A stretch of DNA of 64,000 bases from CAZAPO01 sp044841755 (GTDB taxonomy: Bacteria; Bacteroidota; Bacteroidia; Flavobacteriales; Flavobacteriaceae), in NCBI GenBank assembly GCA_044841755.1, contig JAXOFM010000002.1, positions 186,001 through 250,000 on the forward strand, written 5' to 3'. The stretch's first letter is position 1; each line of letters opens with the position of its first letter. Positions 1 through 8,422 of this stretch are shown one piece after another. The translations under genes were made by a program, and so were the position numbers. The notes below the pieces were generated by a model. That model did not search any database. It had not been told where the DNA came from and saw only the letters and a list, made by a program, of their open reading frames with translations.

Positions 1-57
1 AAAAGCTGTGTTAAAATTGTTATGCAGTTAATCGATGGTTGTGTATTTTTGTCCTCT

Positions 58-1038
58 ATGAATTACGCAAAAAATATCTTAGAAACTATTGGAAACACTC
101 CATTAGTAAAGATCAATAAACTAGCTGAAGAATTACCTTGTTTGGTCTTAGCAAAATATGAGACCTTTAACCCTGGAAATTCGGTAAAAGATAGAATGGC
201 AATCAAGATGATTGAAGATGCCGAAGCCGATGGGAGGTTGAAACCTGGAGGAACCATAATTGAGGGAACTTCTGGTAATACAGGAATGGGACTCGCCCTT
301 GGTGCTATAGTGAAAGGTTATAAATGCATTTTTGTAACTACCGATAAGCAGTCAAAAGAAAAGGTAGATGTGCTTAAGGCCATGGGAGCAGAGGTTATAG
401 TTTGCCCAACAGATGTTGCTCCAGATGATCCTCGTTCTTATTATTCTGTGTCAAAGCGTTTAGGAGAAGAAACACCAAACTCGTGGTATGTAAACCAATA
501 CGATAATCTAAGTAATAGAACAGCTCATTACGAAAGTACAGGTCCTGAAATTTGGAAACAGACAGATGGAAAAGTAACCCATTTTGTGGTTGGTGTTGGC
601 ACAGGTGGAACCATTTCAGGTGTTGGTAAATTCTTAAAAGAACAGAATCCAGATGTTAAGGTTTGGGGAATTGATACCTATGGAAGTGTATTTAAAAAAT
701 ACCATGAAACAGGCATTTTTGACGAGAATGAGATTTACCCTTATGTTACTGAAGGTATTGGTGAAGATATCCTTCCGGAAAATGTTGACTTTGATGTTAT
801 AGATGGTTTTACCAAAGTAACCGATAAAGATGCAGCTGTTTACACGCAATTATTAGCAAGAGAAGAAGGAATGTTTTTAGGAAACTCTGCTGGAGCTGCA
901 ATGAAAGGGCTTTTACAACTTAAAGAACATTTTACAAAAGATGATGTCGTGGTAGTACTATTTCATGACCACGGAAGTCGTTATGTAGGTAAAATGTTTA
1001 ACAACGACTGGATGCGAGAAATGGGATATATAGAGTAA
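58..1038 (+). CDS. PLP-dependent cysteine synthase / cystathionine beta-synthase family enzyme
   Basis: Cytoplasmic fold-type II PLP enzyme of 326 residues that should replace the leaving group of an activated serine (or serine itself) with a sulfur nucleophile to make cysteine or cystathionine. The Schiff-base lysine is K44 in NSVKDR, the substrate loop is TSGNTG (71-76), the phosphate-binding loop is GVGTGGT (179-185), and a late GNSAGAA (275-281) binds the pyridine ring. The C-terminus ends in an FHDHGSRYVGKMF block, as in bacteroidotal homologues. The start at 58 fits the family N-terminus (NILETIGNTPL); an in-frame ATG at 22 would add 12 unconserved residues. A TATTTTTG element at 44-51 resembles a -7 box and, if used, gives an almost leaderless mRNA. 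Cysteine synthase versus CBS cannot be decided from sequence. Confidence 0.93.
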   Translation: MNYAKNILETIGNTPLVKINKLAEELPCLVLAKYETFNPGNSVKDRMAIKMIEDAEADGRLKPGGTIIEGTSGNTGMGLALGAIVKGYKCIFVTTDKQSKEKVDVLKAMGAEVIVCPTDVAPDDPRSYYSVSKRLGEETPNSWYVNQYDNLSNRTAHYESTGPEIWKQTDGKVTHFVVGVGTGGTISGVGKFLKEQNPDVKVWGIDTYGSVFKKYHETGIFDENEIYPYVTEGIGEDILPENVDFDVIDGFTKVTDKDAAVYTQLLAREEGMFLGNSAGAAMKGLLQLKEHFTKDDVVVVLFHDHGSRYVGKMFNNDWMREMGYIE

Positions 1039-1185
1039 TCGTTTACATAAAAAATTTATGAAAACGAGTTTATACTTAGGTTTTTTTATACGATAAAAGT
1101 GCATTTTTAACCATAAAAATTAATGGTGCACATTATGTTTAAGGATTATTAGGAAAGAACCGAAACAAAAAAAAACCTCAAAAAC

Positions 1186-1217
1186 TTGTTATTTTATCGA
1201 TGAAATGCATATATTTA
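1186..1217 (+). promoter_or_regulatory. Candidate promoter of the FIST-kinase operon
   Basis: TTG at 1186-1188 and TATATTTA at 1210-1217, 21 bases apart, resemble the Bacteroidota pattern TTTG-N19-TAnnTTTG with a degenerate last base. The rest of the 223-base gap after the cysteine synthase is AT-rich with no gene. TATCGATGAAA and ACGACGAAA motifs flank the -7 box. Confidence 0.4.
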
Positions 1218-1261
1218 CGACGAAATAACTAGTTAAAGCAATTTAACTTAATAACCTACTT

Positions 1262-2392
1262 ATGAAAGTTCAACAATTTTCAATCCCTAATGAAAATTGG
1301 AGAAACGAGTTATCTTCAATTTCAATTGACGCAAATTTATTTTTGCTATTCATTTCACCTGGCTTTAATCAAAAAGAAACGTTTGTCTCAACTTTATGTG
1401 AACAATTTCCGAATGCTAAAGTCTTAGGTTGTTCTACAGCCGGTGAGATTTCAGACGTTACAGTAAAAGACGATACTATTTCCTTAACCGCTATTCAAAT
1501 GGAGAAGGTTAGTATAGAATTGGTTTCTTCCAAAATAGAAGAAATGAATGATAGTTATGCTGTTGGCGTTGGATTGGCAAAAAAGATAATGAAACCAGAT
1601 CTTAAGCATGTCATGATTTTAAGTGATGGTTTAAACGTTAATGGAGCTGACTTAGTTGCAGGCTTAAAGGATGTACTGCCAGATGTAAGTATAACAGGAG
1701 GTTTAGCCGGAGATGGAGCTGACTTCAACAATACGTTTGTGATACATAATAATATCATTGATGACAAATTGGTTGTAGGTCTGGGTTTCTATGGTGAAGG
1801 TCTTAATGTTGGATGCAGTTCAAAAGGAGGGTGGGATAGCTTTGGTATAGAACGTTTAGTAACAAGCTCAGAAAAAAATGTGTTGTACGAACTTGATGGC
1901 AAACCAGCTTTAGAGTTATACAAGTCCTTTTTAGGTGATGAAGCGCAAAACTTACCAAGTTCAGGACTATTGTTCCCACTAAGCTTAAGAGTTAACGAAC
2001 ATTCTAAACCTGTTGTGCGCACCATACTATCGGTTAATGAAGATGATCAAAGTTTAACGTTTGCCGGAAATGTTCCTCAAGGTTCTTATGTGCGTTTGAT
2101 GAAAGCCAATGTTGATAGGTTAATTACAGGAGCCGAGGACTCAGCTAAAATTGCACATAAAAATAATAATAGAAAATCTTCAGAACTTGCAATCTTAATT
2201 AGTTGTGTTGGTAGAAGATTGGTGTTAAAACAATTGGTAGAAGAAGAAGTTGAAGTAGTAAGAGATGTTATTGGTGTAAAACCTAGTATAACGGGATTCT
2301 ATTCCTATGGTGAAATCGCACCTTTTGGAGAGTTTTCGCCTTGCGAACTTCATAATCAAACTATGACGATCACTACTTTATCAGAATGCTAG
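1262..2392 (+). CDS. FIST domain sensor protein
   Basis: Soluble 376-residue protein built of a FIST_N domain (about 25-220) and a FIST_C domain (about 225-360). FIST domains are predicted ligand-sensing modules found with signal-transduction proteins and are thought to bind small molecules such as amino acids. Recognisable blocks are the early VLGCSTAGEI, the central SITGGLAGDGADF and the late GFYSYGEIAP. No transmembrane segment or signal peptide is visible, so it should act in the cytoplasm. Its last 7 bases overlap the start of the hybrid kinase gene (ATGCTAG), so the two are translationally coupled and probably form one sensory unit. The ligand is unknown. Confidence 0.9.
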   Translation: MKVQQFSIPNENWRNELSSISIDANLFLLFISPGFNQKETFVSTLCEQFPNAKVLGCSTAGEISDVTVKDDTISLTAIQMEKVSIELVSSKIEEMNDSYAVGVGLAKKIMKPDLKHVMILSDGLNVNGADLVAGLKDVLPDVSITGGLAGDGADFNNTFVIHNNIIDDKLVVGLGFYGEGLNVGCSSKGGWDSFGIERLVTSSEKNVLYELDGKPALELYKSFLGDEAQNLPSSGLLFPLSLRVNEHSKPVVRTILSVNEDDQSLTFAGNVPQGSYVRLMKANVDRLITGAEDSAKIAHKNNNRKSSELAILISCVGRRLVLKQLVEEEVEVVRDVIGVKPSITGFYSYGEIAPFGEFSPCELHNQTMTITTLSEC

Positions 2393-4119
2393 GAAACGAT
2401 TTACATAGATTACTTAAGCGACAGCTTAAGAAATCGGGTTTAAATATTGCCGATCATCCTGTGTATGCAGAATTCTTAGGAATGATAGATCGCGCATACA
2501 AGAGTTTTGATGCAGATTTTAGTAGGATTGAAAACATTTTGGAAGAAAGTTCGAAAGAACTTTTTAAGGCAAATCAATTATTAAAGCTTGAAAGTGCTTC
2601 TACTAAGATTAAGCTTGAAAATATTCTTAACTCTGTTCAAGGTGTATTATTTGAAGCAGATATCGATGGTAAATTAATTTACTTAAACAAAGCTTGGGAA
2701 GAAATTATAGGTTTAAAGATCAAAGATTCTTTAGGAAAGAATTATCAAGAAATATTTACTGGTAAAAATAAGGATCAGGTAGCGTCGCTAAAAAAGAGTT
2801 TGAAACCTAATCAGGAGTATTTTAAGACACTGCTTGAGTTTCATGATGCTAATAGCAATATTAAATGGTTAGAGATAAACTTAGCTCTTACCAAGGATGC
2901 CAATGGAAATAGAAAGGGTACTATTGGTACCATTACAGATGTAACATCCTTAAAAGAAACCGAAATTAAGTTACACGTTGCAAACAAAGCAAAAGATGAT
3001 TTCTTATCGACAATATCACACGAAATTAGGACACCTTTAAATGCTGTAGTAGGTTTATCTAATATCCTAAACATGGAAGAGCATTTACCTAATCAAATTG
3101 AGAACTTAGAAGCATTAAAATATTCAAGTGAGCATTTACTAAGACTTATAAATGATATTCTTGAGATCAATCAAATCGAGGCTACTCAACTACAGTTAGA
3201 AAAGTGTAAGTTTAATTTATTAGATTTTTTAAGGACGATTAAGTATCACTTTAAGCTTATAGCGTCTGAAAAGAAACTTGACTTTAGAATAGAAAAAGAT
3301 ATTAATGTTCCTAACTTCTTAGTTGGTGATACATTAAGATTATCGCAAATACTTAAAAATCTTCTAAGTAATGCTTTTAAGTTTACCGAAGAAGGAAGCG
3401 TAATACTTCATGTAGAATACCTTGGAGAAAAAAATGGTTTATATAAACTAGGATTTAAGGTTTCAGATACTGGAATAGGAATACCTTATGATAAACAGTG
3501 CCAAATTTTTGAAAAGTTTACCCAAGCCACTAAAGATACTAAACGTTTGTATGGTGGTACAGGTTTAGGGTTGTCTATTAGTAAAGAACTTTTAAAACTA
3601 AAAGGTAGCGAATTGCAAGTAGTAAGTGAACCTGGAGAAGGATCTACTTTTTGGTTTGAACTTGACTTTGAAGAGGCTACAAGTAATATCAATACTTCAA
3701 AAGAAAAAACTGAACAACTTCCGTTAAACTTAAATGTGCTTATTGCAGAAGATAACTCTATTAATGTATTAGTACTAAAAAAGATGCTGGAAAAATGGCA
3801 AGTGCATTATACTGTGGTATCAAATGGTAAAGAAGCAATTAAAGCAGTTGAGGACCATCAATTTGATCTTATACTAATGGACTTACAAATGCCAATACTA
3901 GATGGTTATCAAGCAACTAACAGTATTAGAGATCTAAAAGATAAAGTCAAAGCAAGTACACCTATTGTTGCGCTATCTGCTTTCTCGCAAACAGAGATTA
4001 AGGAGAAAACCAAATCTTATAAAATGGATGGTTATATGACCAAACCATTTAACCCAAACGAGTTGTATAGTTTATTGATGTTTTATAGTACCAAAAATGC
4101 AAAAAGGTTGATTGTTTAA
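2386..4119 (+). CDS. PAS-containing hybrid histidine kinase with receiver domain
   Basis: Cytosolic hybrid kinase of 577 residues. Order: helical N-terminus (1-75), PAS domain (about 80-190), HisKA dimerisation domain with phospho-acceptor H212 in the SHEIRTPLN H-box, HATPase_c with N-box around N325, DTGIGIP G1 box around 362 and GTGLGL G2 box around 392, then a C-terminal receiver with acidic pocket E455/D456 and phospho-acceptor D499 in LILMDLQMP. There are no membrane helices, so the input probably comes from the PAS domain or from the FIST protein encoded by the overlapping upstream gene. No Hpt protein or output regulator is adjacent, so the phosphorelay partner lies elsewhere. No clear terminator is seen between this gene and the convergent gene at 4240. 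Confidence 0.95.
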   Translation: MLGNDLHRLLKRQLKKSGLNIADHPVYAEFLGMIDRAYKSFDADFSRIENILEESSKELFKANQLLKLESASTKIKLENILNSVQGVLFEADIDGKLIYLNKAWEEIIGLKIKDSLGKNYQEIFTGKNKDQVASLKKSLKPNQEYFKTLLEFHDANSNIKWLEINLALTKDANGNRKGTIGTITDVTSLKETEIKLHVANKAKDDFLSTISHEIRTPLNAVVGLSNILNMEEHLPNQIENLEALKYSSEHLLRLINDILEINQIEATQLQLEKCKFNLLDFLRTIKYHFKLIASEKKLDFRIEKDINVPNFLVGDTLRLSQILKNLLSNAFKFTEEGSVILHVEYLGEKNGLYKLGFKVSDTGIGIPYDKQCQIFEKFTQATKDTKRLYGGTGLGLSISKELLKLKGSELQVVSEPGEGSTFWFELDFEEATSNINTSKEKTEQLPLNLNVLIAEDNSINVLVLKKMLEKWQVHYTVVSNGKEAIKAVEDHQFDLILMDLQMPILDGYQATNSIRDLKDKVKASTPIVALSAFSQTEIKEKTKSYKMDGYMTKPFNPNELYSLLMFYSTKNAKRLIV

Positions 4120-4239
4120 TCAACAATTAAATTCTATAATACCATTTTGGTTAGAAACTTGTTAATGCATTTTTTAAAGAATATTTTTTCAAGAAGATAT
4201 TAGTATTTTGAACTTTATAACACGTTTTATACTACTAGT

Positions 4240-5592
4240 TTATATTCCGTGCTGACTTGATGAAAACCCTAGTTTTTGTAGCCCTTCTCTAATTTCAGGT
4301 GCGTTCATAAATAAGTTCCAAAAAAACTGCGTTTGGTAATTCTCTATCATAGGCCCAATAGTCCCTTGGTCTATTGCAAGATATCTAGGTGTTTTCCAAT
4401 CAAAATGAAGTGAAAACGCATCATAAGGTCCAGCTATACCAATATACTCACCTTCAGTTTCTTCGTATAAAAAACGCATAAATTTTATGGATTCTTCTGG
4501 AGTAAAAGGTATTGAGGATAAAGCAGCGGTTGGAGTAATTACTCCTTTATCATTGCTAGGTTGGTGAGCATCATAACCAGTGCTTCCATCTGGGTTTCGG
4601 GAATAACTAGCTGTTAGTCCCCAGCAACTTTCACTATACCCTTTATATTTATTAGGATTTAGAATAGAATGCTGGTGATTAATTAGTGAATGATTTTTGA
4701 CCAAATCCCAATAATTTGCATAATTATCTTCTAGTCCTCTAGGGTCGAGAGCTAAAAATGAATAATGTGCCCAAAACAATGGTCCAACACTGTTGATTGC
4801 ACCATTGTGATTAAATATTACAGGTATATTATATTTTGAAGCTCCGCTAACAATATTACCATTTCTAGCCCAACCATTATGATATACGTCATCGGAAACT
4901 GGATATGTTGGAGAAGAAGCGGCTAATATGTAAGCAATCAGGCATTCATTATACCCTTCAATGGCAAAATTCATTTGCCATTCATACTCAGGTGACCAAT
5001 GCCAATATAATACACTTTCATTATTTGTATACCAGCTCCATTCAACTTCTCTCCATAATTTATCAGCCTTTTGAGCTAATTGCATTTCTTCAGTATTTCC
5101 AGTTTTAAAATATTCTCTAATACAGATCAGTGCTTGAGATAAAAACGCAGTTTCTACAATGTCACCTCCATTGTCTAATGGACTAAAAGGAATAACGGTA
5201 CCATCATTACCATTAATCCAGTGCGACCAAGCGCCATGAAAACGATCAGCATTTTCAAGGAAATTCAGAGCAGTTTCTAAATGACTTATTCCTTCTGCTT
5301 TTGTAATAATCTGCTTCTCAATTCCCATTAAAATATTAAGGAGCCCAAAACCTGAACCGCCTGAAGTAACAGTGTTTTGATCAAAAGATAAATTATTTTC
5401 ATGTAATCGCTCTCTCGATAATTTTGAGTTTGGATGGGAATAGTCCCAAAAATATTTAAAAACATCTCTTTGTACTTTTTCCATCAATTCAGTTTCAGAC
5501 TGAAAAGTCATGTCATCAACTTGATTATTATTTTCAGAACAAGAGTAAAATGCTAATACTATAAATATGATGTTATGTAAACAGTTTTTCAT
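4240..5592 (-). CDS. GH144-like (glycoamylase-like PF10091) lipoprotein
   Basis: Lipoprotein of 450 residues: hydrophobic leader and lipobox FYSC with C18, then a single alpha/alpha-barrel-type domain. The sequence matches the family long named glycoamylase-like (PF10091), whose characterised Bacteroidota members are endo-beta-1,2-glucanases (GH144). Supporting blocks are DVFKYFWDYSHP near the start, SGGSGFGLLNILMGIEK, FSPLDNGGDIVETAFL and WGLTASYSRNPDG. It should act at the outer membrane or in the periplasm. There is no SusC/SusD pair, other glycosidase or regulator beside it, so it is an orphan enzyme here. Beta-1,2-glucan as substrate is inferred from the family. Confidence 0.82.
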   Translation of the reverse strand: MKNCLHNIIFIVLAFYSCSENNNQVDDMTFQSETELMEKVQRDVFKYFWDYSHPNSKLSRERLHENNLSFDQNTVTSGGSGFGLLNILMGIEKQIITKAEGISHLETALNFLENADRFHGAWSHWINGNDGTVIPFSPLDNGGDIVETAFLSQALICIREYFKTGNTEEMQLAQKADKLWREVEWSWYTNNESVLYWHWSPEYEWQMNFAIEGYNECLIAYILAASSPTYPVSDDVYHNGWARNGNIVSGASKYNIPVIFNHNGAINSVGPLFWAHYSFLALDPRGLEDNYANYWDLVKNHSLINHQHSILNPNKYKGYSESCWGLTASYSRNPDGSTGYDAHQPSNDKGVITPTAALSSIPFTPEESIKFMRFLYEETEGEYIGIAGPYDAFSLHFDWKTPRYLAIDQGTIGPMIENYQTQFFWNLFMNAPEIREGLQKLGFSSSQHGI

Positions 5593-5651
5593 TTGTGAAT
5601 TTTGTGATGAATTTTAATTTCATAAAGTACACAGCTTTATAAAGTTTTTAT

Positions 5652-5678
5652 CAAATATAAGTCTAACGAAGTTAACAA
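5652..5678 (-). promoter_or_regulatory. Candidate promoter of the GH144-like gene
   Basis: On the minus strand TATATTTG (5659 to 5652) is a perfect TAnnTTTG -7 box. A TTG at 5678-5676 lies 16 bases upstream, slightly closer than usual. It would give a 5' UTR of about 50 bases. Confidence 0.5.
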
Positions 5679-5746
5679 TTTCAGTAGCAAAACCCTACGT
5701 AACATTACGTATTTTATCTACCAATTTTATTATGTATTTTGGTTGT

Positions 5747-7018
5747 ATGCAAGAAGATTTTCTTCACTATATATGGCAATTCAAAAAATTTGAACTTCAA
5801 GATTTAAAGACAACAGCTAATGAGGATGTGGTTGTAAAAACTGTTGGCAGTCATAATCAAAATGCTGGACCAGACTTTTTTAATGCACAATTATATATTG
5901 GTGAGCAGCTCTGGGCTGGAAATGTAGAGATACACTTAAAGTCAAGCGATTGGTTTGTACACAATCATGAAAATGACAAGGCCTATGATAATGTGATCTT
6001 ACATGTGGTTTGGGAGTATGACACTCCTTTGTTTAGAAAAGACAAAACTGAGATCTCAACCTTGGAGTTAAAGAACAAGGTTTCAGCAAATACACTTGCT
6101 AATTATAAACGGTTATTTACCAAAGCCTCAAAGTGGATCAATTGTGAAAAAGATCTTATAGATGTTGATGAATTCTCATTAAACAATTGGTTAGATCGTT
6201 TATACATAGAGCGTCTAGAGCGTAAATCAAAAGAACTGGAAGAACTACTTGAGCGATCAAATAACAATTGGGAAGTAGTTCTATTCAAACTGCTGGCAAA
6301 AAACTTTGGTTTAAAAATTAATAGCGAGTCTTTTTTGAGTATAGCAAACTCGGTCGACTTTTCAGTGGTTAGAAAAGTGAGTCAGAAAGTTCAGAATATT
6401 GAGGCATTGTTCTTTGGACAATCTGGTTTGCTTAACAGAGAAGTAGAGGGTACTTATTTCAAACAACTAAAACAGGACTATATTTTTTTAAAGACTAAGT
6501 TTAAATTGAGTAATGAGGGAGTGTTGCCATTGCAGTTCTTTAGGCTACGGCCATCAAGTTTCCCTACCATTAGGTTGTCACAATTGGCAAACTTATATGC
6601 TAGTCATCAGCAATTATTTTCAAGGTTAATAGAGGCAAGTTCAATAAACGATGTCTATAGTATATTTGATGTAAAAGCTTCGGTGTTTTGGGAAACACAT
6701 TATACCTTTGAAAGCACCTCAAAGAAGTCTGTGAAAAAACTTTCAAAGTCTTTTATAAACCTTCTAATAATAAATACAATTGTTCCGCTCAAATTTAGTT
6801 ATGCTAAACATAAAGGAAACGAAATTAATAACGAGTTACTGAAATTGATTAGTGAGCTTCCTTCAGAAAAGAACAGCATCATAGATAAATTTAATTCATT
6901 AAAAAAAGTATCAAAGTCAGCATTACAATCTCAAGCATTATTGCAACTTAAAAACGAATATTGTGTTAAAAATAGATGTTTGCAATGTGCCATAGGTAGT
7001 TCATTAATTGCTACATAA
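5747..7018 (+). CDS. DUF2851 family protein
   Basis: Soluble protein of 423 residues from the family DUF2851, common in Bacteroidota and of unknown function. The N-terminal third carries the conserved NAGPDFFNAQLYIGEQLWAGNVEIH block followed by a WFVHNHENDKAYDNVILHVVW stretch, which looks like a compact beta-rich domain with several His and Asp residues. The C-terminus ends in a Cys-rich CVKNRCLQC motif that might bind a metal. ATG 5747 (MQEDFLHYIW) fits the family; an in-frame ATG at 5732 adds five unlikely residues. The next gene follows after 39 bases on the same strand, but no functional link is evident. Confidence 0.85.
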   Translation: MQEDFLHYIWQFKKFELQDLKTTANEDVVVKTVGSHNQNAGPDFFNAQLYIGEQLWAGNVEIHLKSSDWFVHNHENDKAYDNVILHVVWEYDTPLFRKDKTEISTLELKNKVSANTLANYKRLFTKASKWINCEKDLIDVDEFSLNNWLDRLYIERLERKSKELEELLERSNNNWEVVLFKLLAKNFGLKINSESFLSIANSVDFSVVRKVSQKVQNIEALFFGQSGLLNREVEGTYFKQLKQDYIFLKTKFKLSNEGVLPLQFFRLRPSSFPTIRLSQLANLYASHQQLFSRLIEASSINDVYSIFDVKASVFWETHYTFESTSKKSVKKLSKSFINLLIINTIVPLKFSYAKHKGNEINNELLKLISELPSEKNSIIDKFNSLKKVSKSALQSQALLQLKNEYCVKNRCLQCAIGSSLIAT

Positions 7019-7057
7019 AATACTTTAACAAATCGCACAAAATAAGTACATTGCGAC

Positions 7058-7285
7058 ATGAACATTTTCTACAAAACTTTACTCTACTTTCAAAAGCATG
7101 GTTATGCAGTTTGTCAGCGTATAGCAGACCGTTTAGGGATTAGAGCTAAGGTGGTAAGAACTTCGTTTATGTATCTAACATTTGTAACCCTTGGTTTTGG
7201 TTTTGCATTATATCTTTTCTTAGCTTTTTGGATGAGAATTAAAGACCTTGTATACACCAAACGATCATCTGTTTTCGACTTATAA
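7058..7285 (+). CDS. Small PspC-domain membrane protein
   Basis: A 75-residue protein with one strong C-terminal membrane helix (roughly 36-58) preceded by an amphipathic region ADRLGIRAKVVRTSFMYLTF, as in the PspC domain. In enterobacteria PspC belongs to the phage-shock response; flavobacterial short forms like this are uncharacterised. It ends 3 bases before the K+ channel gene, so the two are probably co-transcribed and might act on the same membrane. Confidence 0.72.
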   Translation: MNIFYKTLLYFQKHGYAVCQRIADRLGIRAKVVRTSFMYLTFVTLGFGFALYLFLAFWMRIKDLVYTKRSSVFDL

Positions 7286-7288
7286 TTT

Positions 7289-8317
7289 ATGGCATTAAAT
7301 AATCCGTTAATTAAACTTTTTAGATCTAAGATTAATACAGCTTTTATGCTGTTAATCATTATATTAATTATTGGAGTAATTGGGTTTAAAGTGATGTCTG
7401 GTTATAGTTGGCTAGATGCCTTGTACATGACGGTTATAACTATTACTACTGTTGGATTTGGTGAGGTGAGTCCGTTAGATGAAGAGGCAAAAATATTTAC
7501 CATATTTTTAATATTAACCAGTTTTGTAGTTGTTGGTTATTCTATAAAAGTAATTACCGAATATATCTTGACGAAGAACAATGTTGAAGAATTAAAACAA
7601 AAAAAGATGCAGAAAAAAATTGACAATCTAAAAGACCATATTGTTATTTGTGGTTATGGACGAAACGGAAAGCAAGCTGCAACAAAATTAATGGCTTATA
7701 AAAAAGATTTTGTAGTTATTGAGAGAGACAAAGAATTGGTTGATAAGTTTCAAAGTGATATGGTTCCGTTTGTTATAGGTAATGCAAACGAAGATGAAAT
7801 ATTAATTCAAGCAGGAATTGAAAGAGCATCTTGTTTAATTGCTGCCTTACCAAATGATGCCGATAATTTGTTTGTGGTACTTTCTGCAAGACAAATTAAT
7901 GGTAAGATGAACATTATTAGTCGCGCTTCACAAGAAACATCCTATAATAAATTAAAATTGGCTGGAGCTAATAGTGTGATACTTCCTGATAGAATTGGAG
8001 GCGATCATATGGCGTCTTTAGTGGTTGTTCCTGACCTTTTAGAGTTTATCGACAATCTTTCTATAGTTGGAAAATCTAATATAAATATTGAAGAAATTCC
8101 AGTGGAAAAATTATATGATCCATCAAATGTCAAAACCATTAGAGATCTTGATCTAAGAAAGAAAACAGGGTGTAATGTCATAGGTTTTAAAGATGTAAAT
8201 GGTGAATATATTGTAAACCCCGAAGCGGAGAAAGAACTGGTTCCAAACTCAAGTGTAATTGTTTTAGGAAGACCAGAACAAATAAATAATCTCAACACCC
8301 TTTATAATATTGATTAA
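7289..8317 (+). CDS. Two-TM potassium channel with RCK (TrkA-N/TrkA-C) domains
   Basis: Inner-membrane K+ channel of 342 residues with the MthK/Kch-like plan: TM1 about 18-36, pore helix and selectivity filter TTVGFGE (53-59), TM2 about 68-94, a charged linker, then a cytosolic RCK domain with Rossmann motif GYGRNG (122-127) and a TrkA-C domain (about 250-340). The RCK ring should gate the pore in response to a nucleotide or ion. The short PspC gene lies 3 bases upstream. No transporter partner (TrkH/KtrB) is present, which favours a self-contained channel. Confidence 0.95.
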   Translation: MALNNPLIKLFRSKINTAFMLLIIILIIGVIGFKVMSGYSWLDALYMTVITITTVGFGEVSPLDEEAKIFTIFLILTSFVVVGYSIKVITEYILTKNNVEELKQKKMQKKIDNLKDHIVICGYGRNGKQAATKLMAYKKDFVVIERDKELVDKFQSDMVPFVIGNANEDEILIQAGIERASCLIAALPNDADNLFVVLSARQINGKMNIISRASQETSYNKLKLAGANSVILPDRIGGDHMASLVVVPDLLEFIDNLSIVGKSNINIEEIPVEKLYDPSNVKTIRDLDLRKKTGCNVIGFKDVNGEYIVNPEAEKELVPNSSVIVLGRPEQINNLNTLYNID

Positions 8318-8422
8318 CACTGGCATTTAACAACCAAATTTTTAAAAACTCATTTTTTTTTAGTTTCTTGCTAGCTTCAAACACAACTTTTTAAATAAAA
8401 CTACTAACTAATATTTAACATT

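Noticed and set aside
7058..7285. A phage-shock (psp) operon
   Set aside because: Only a short PspC-like protein is present, next to a K+ channel; there is no PspA, PspB or PspF.
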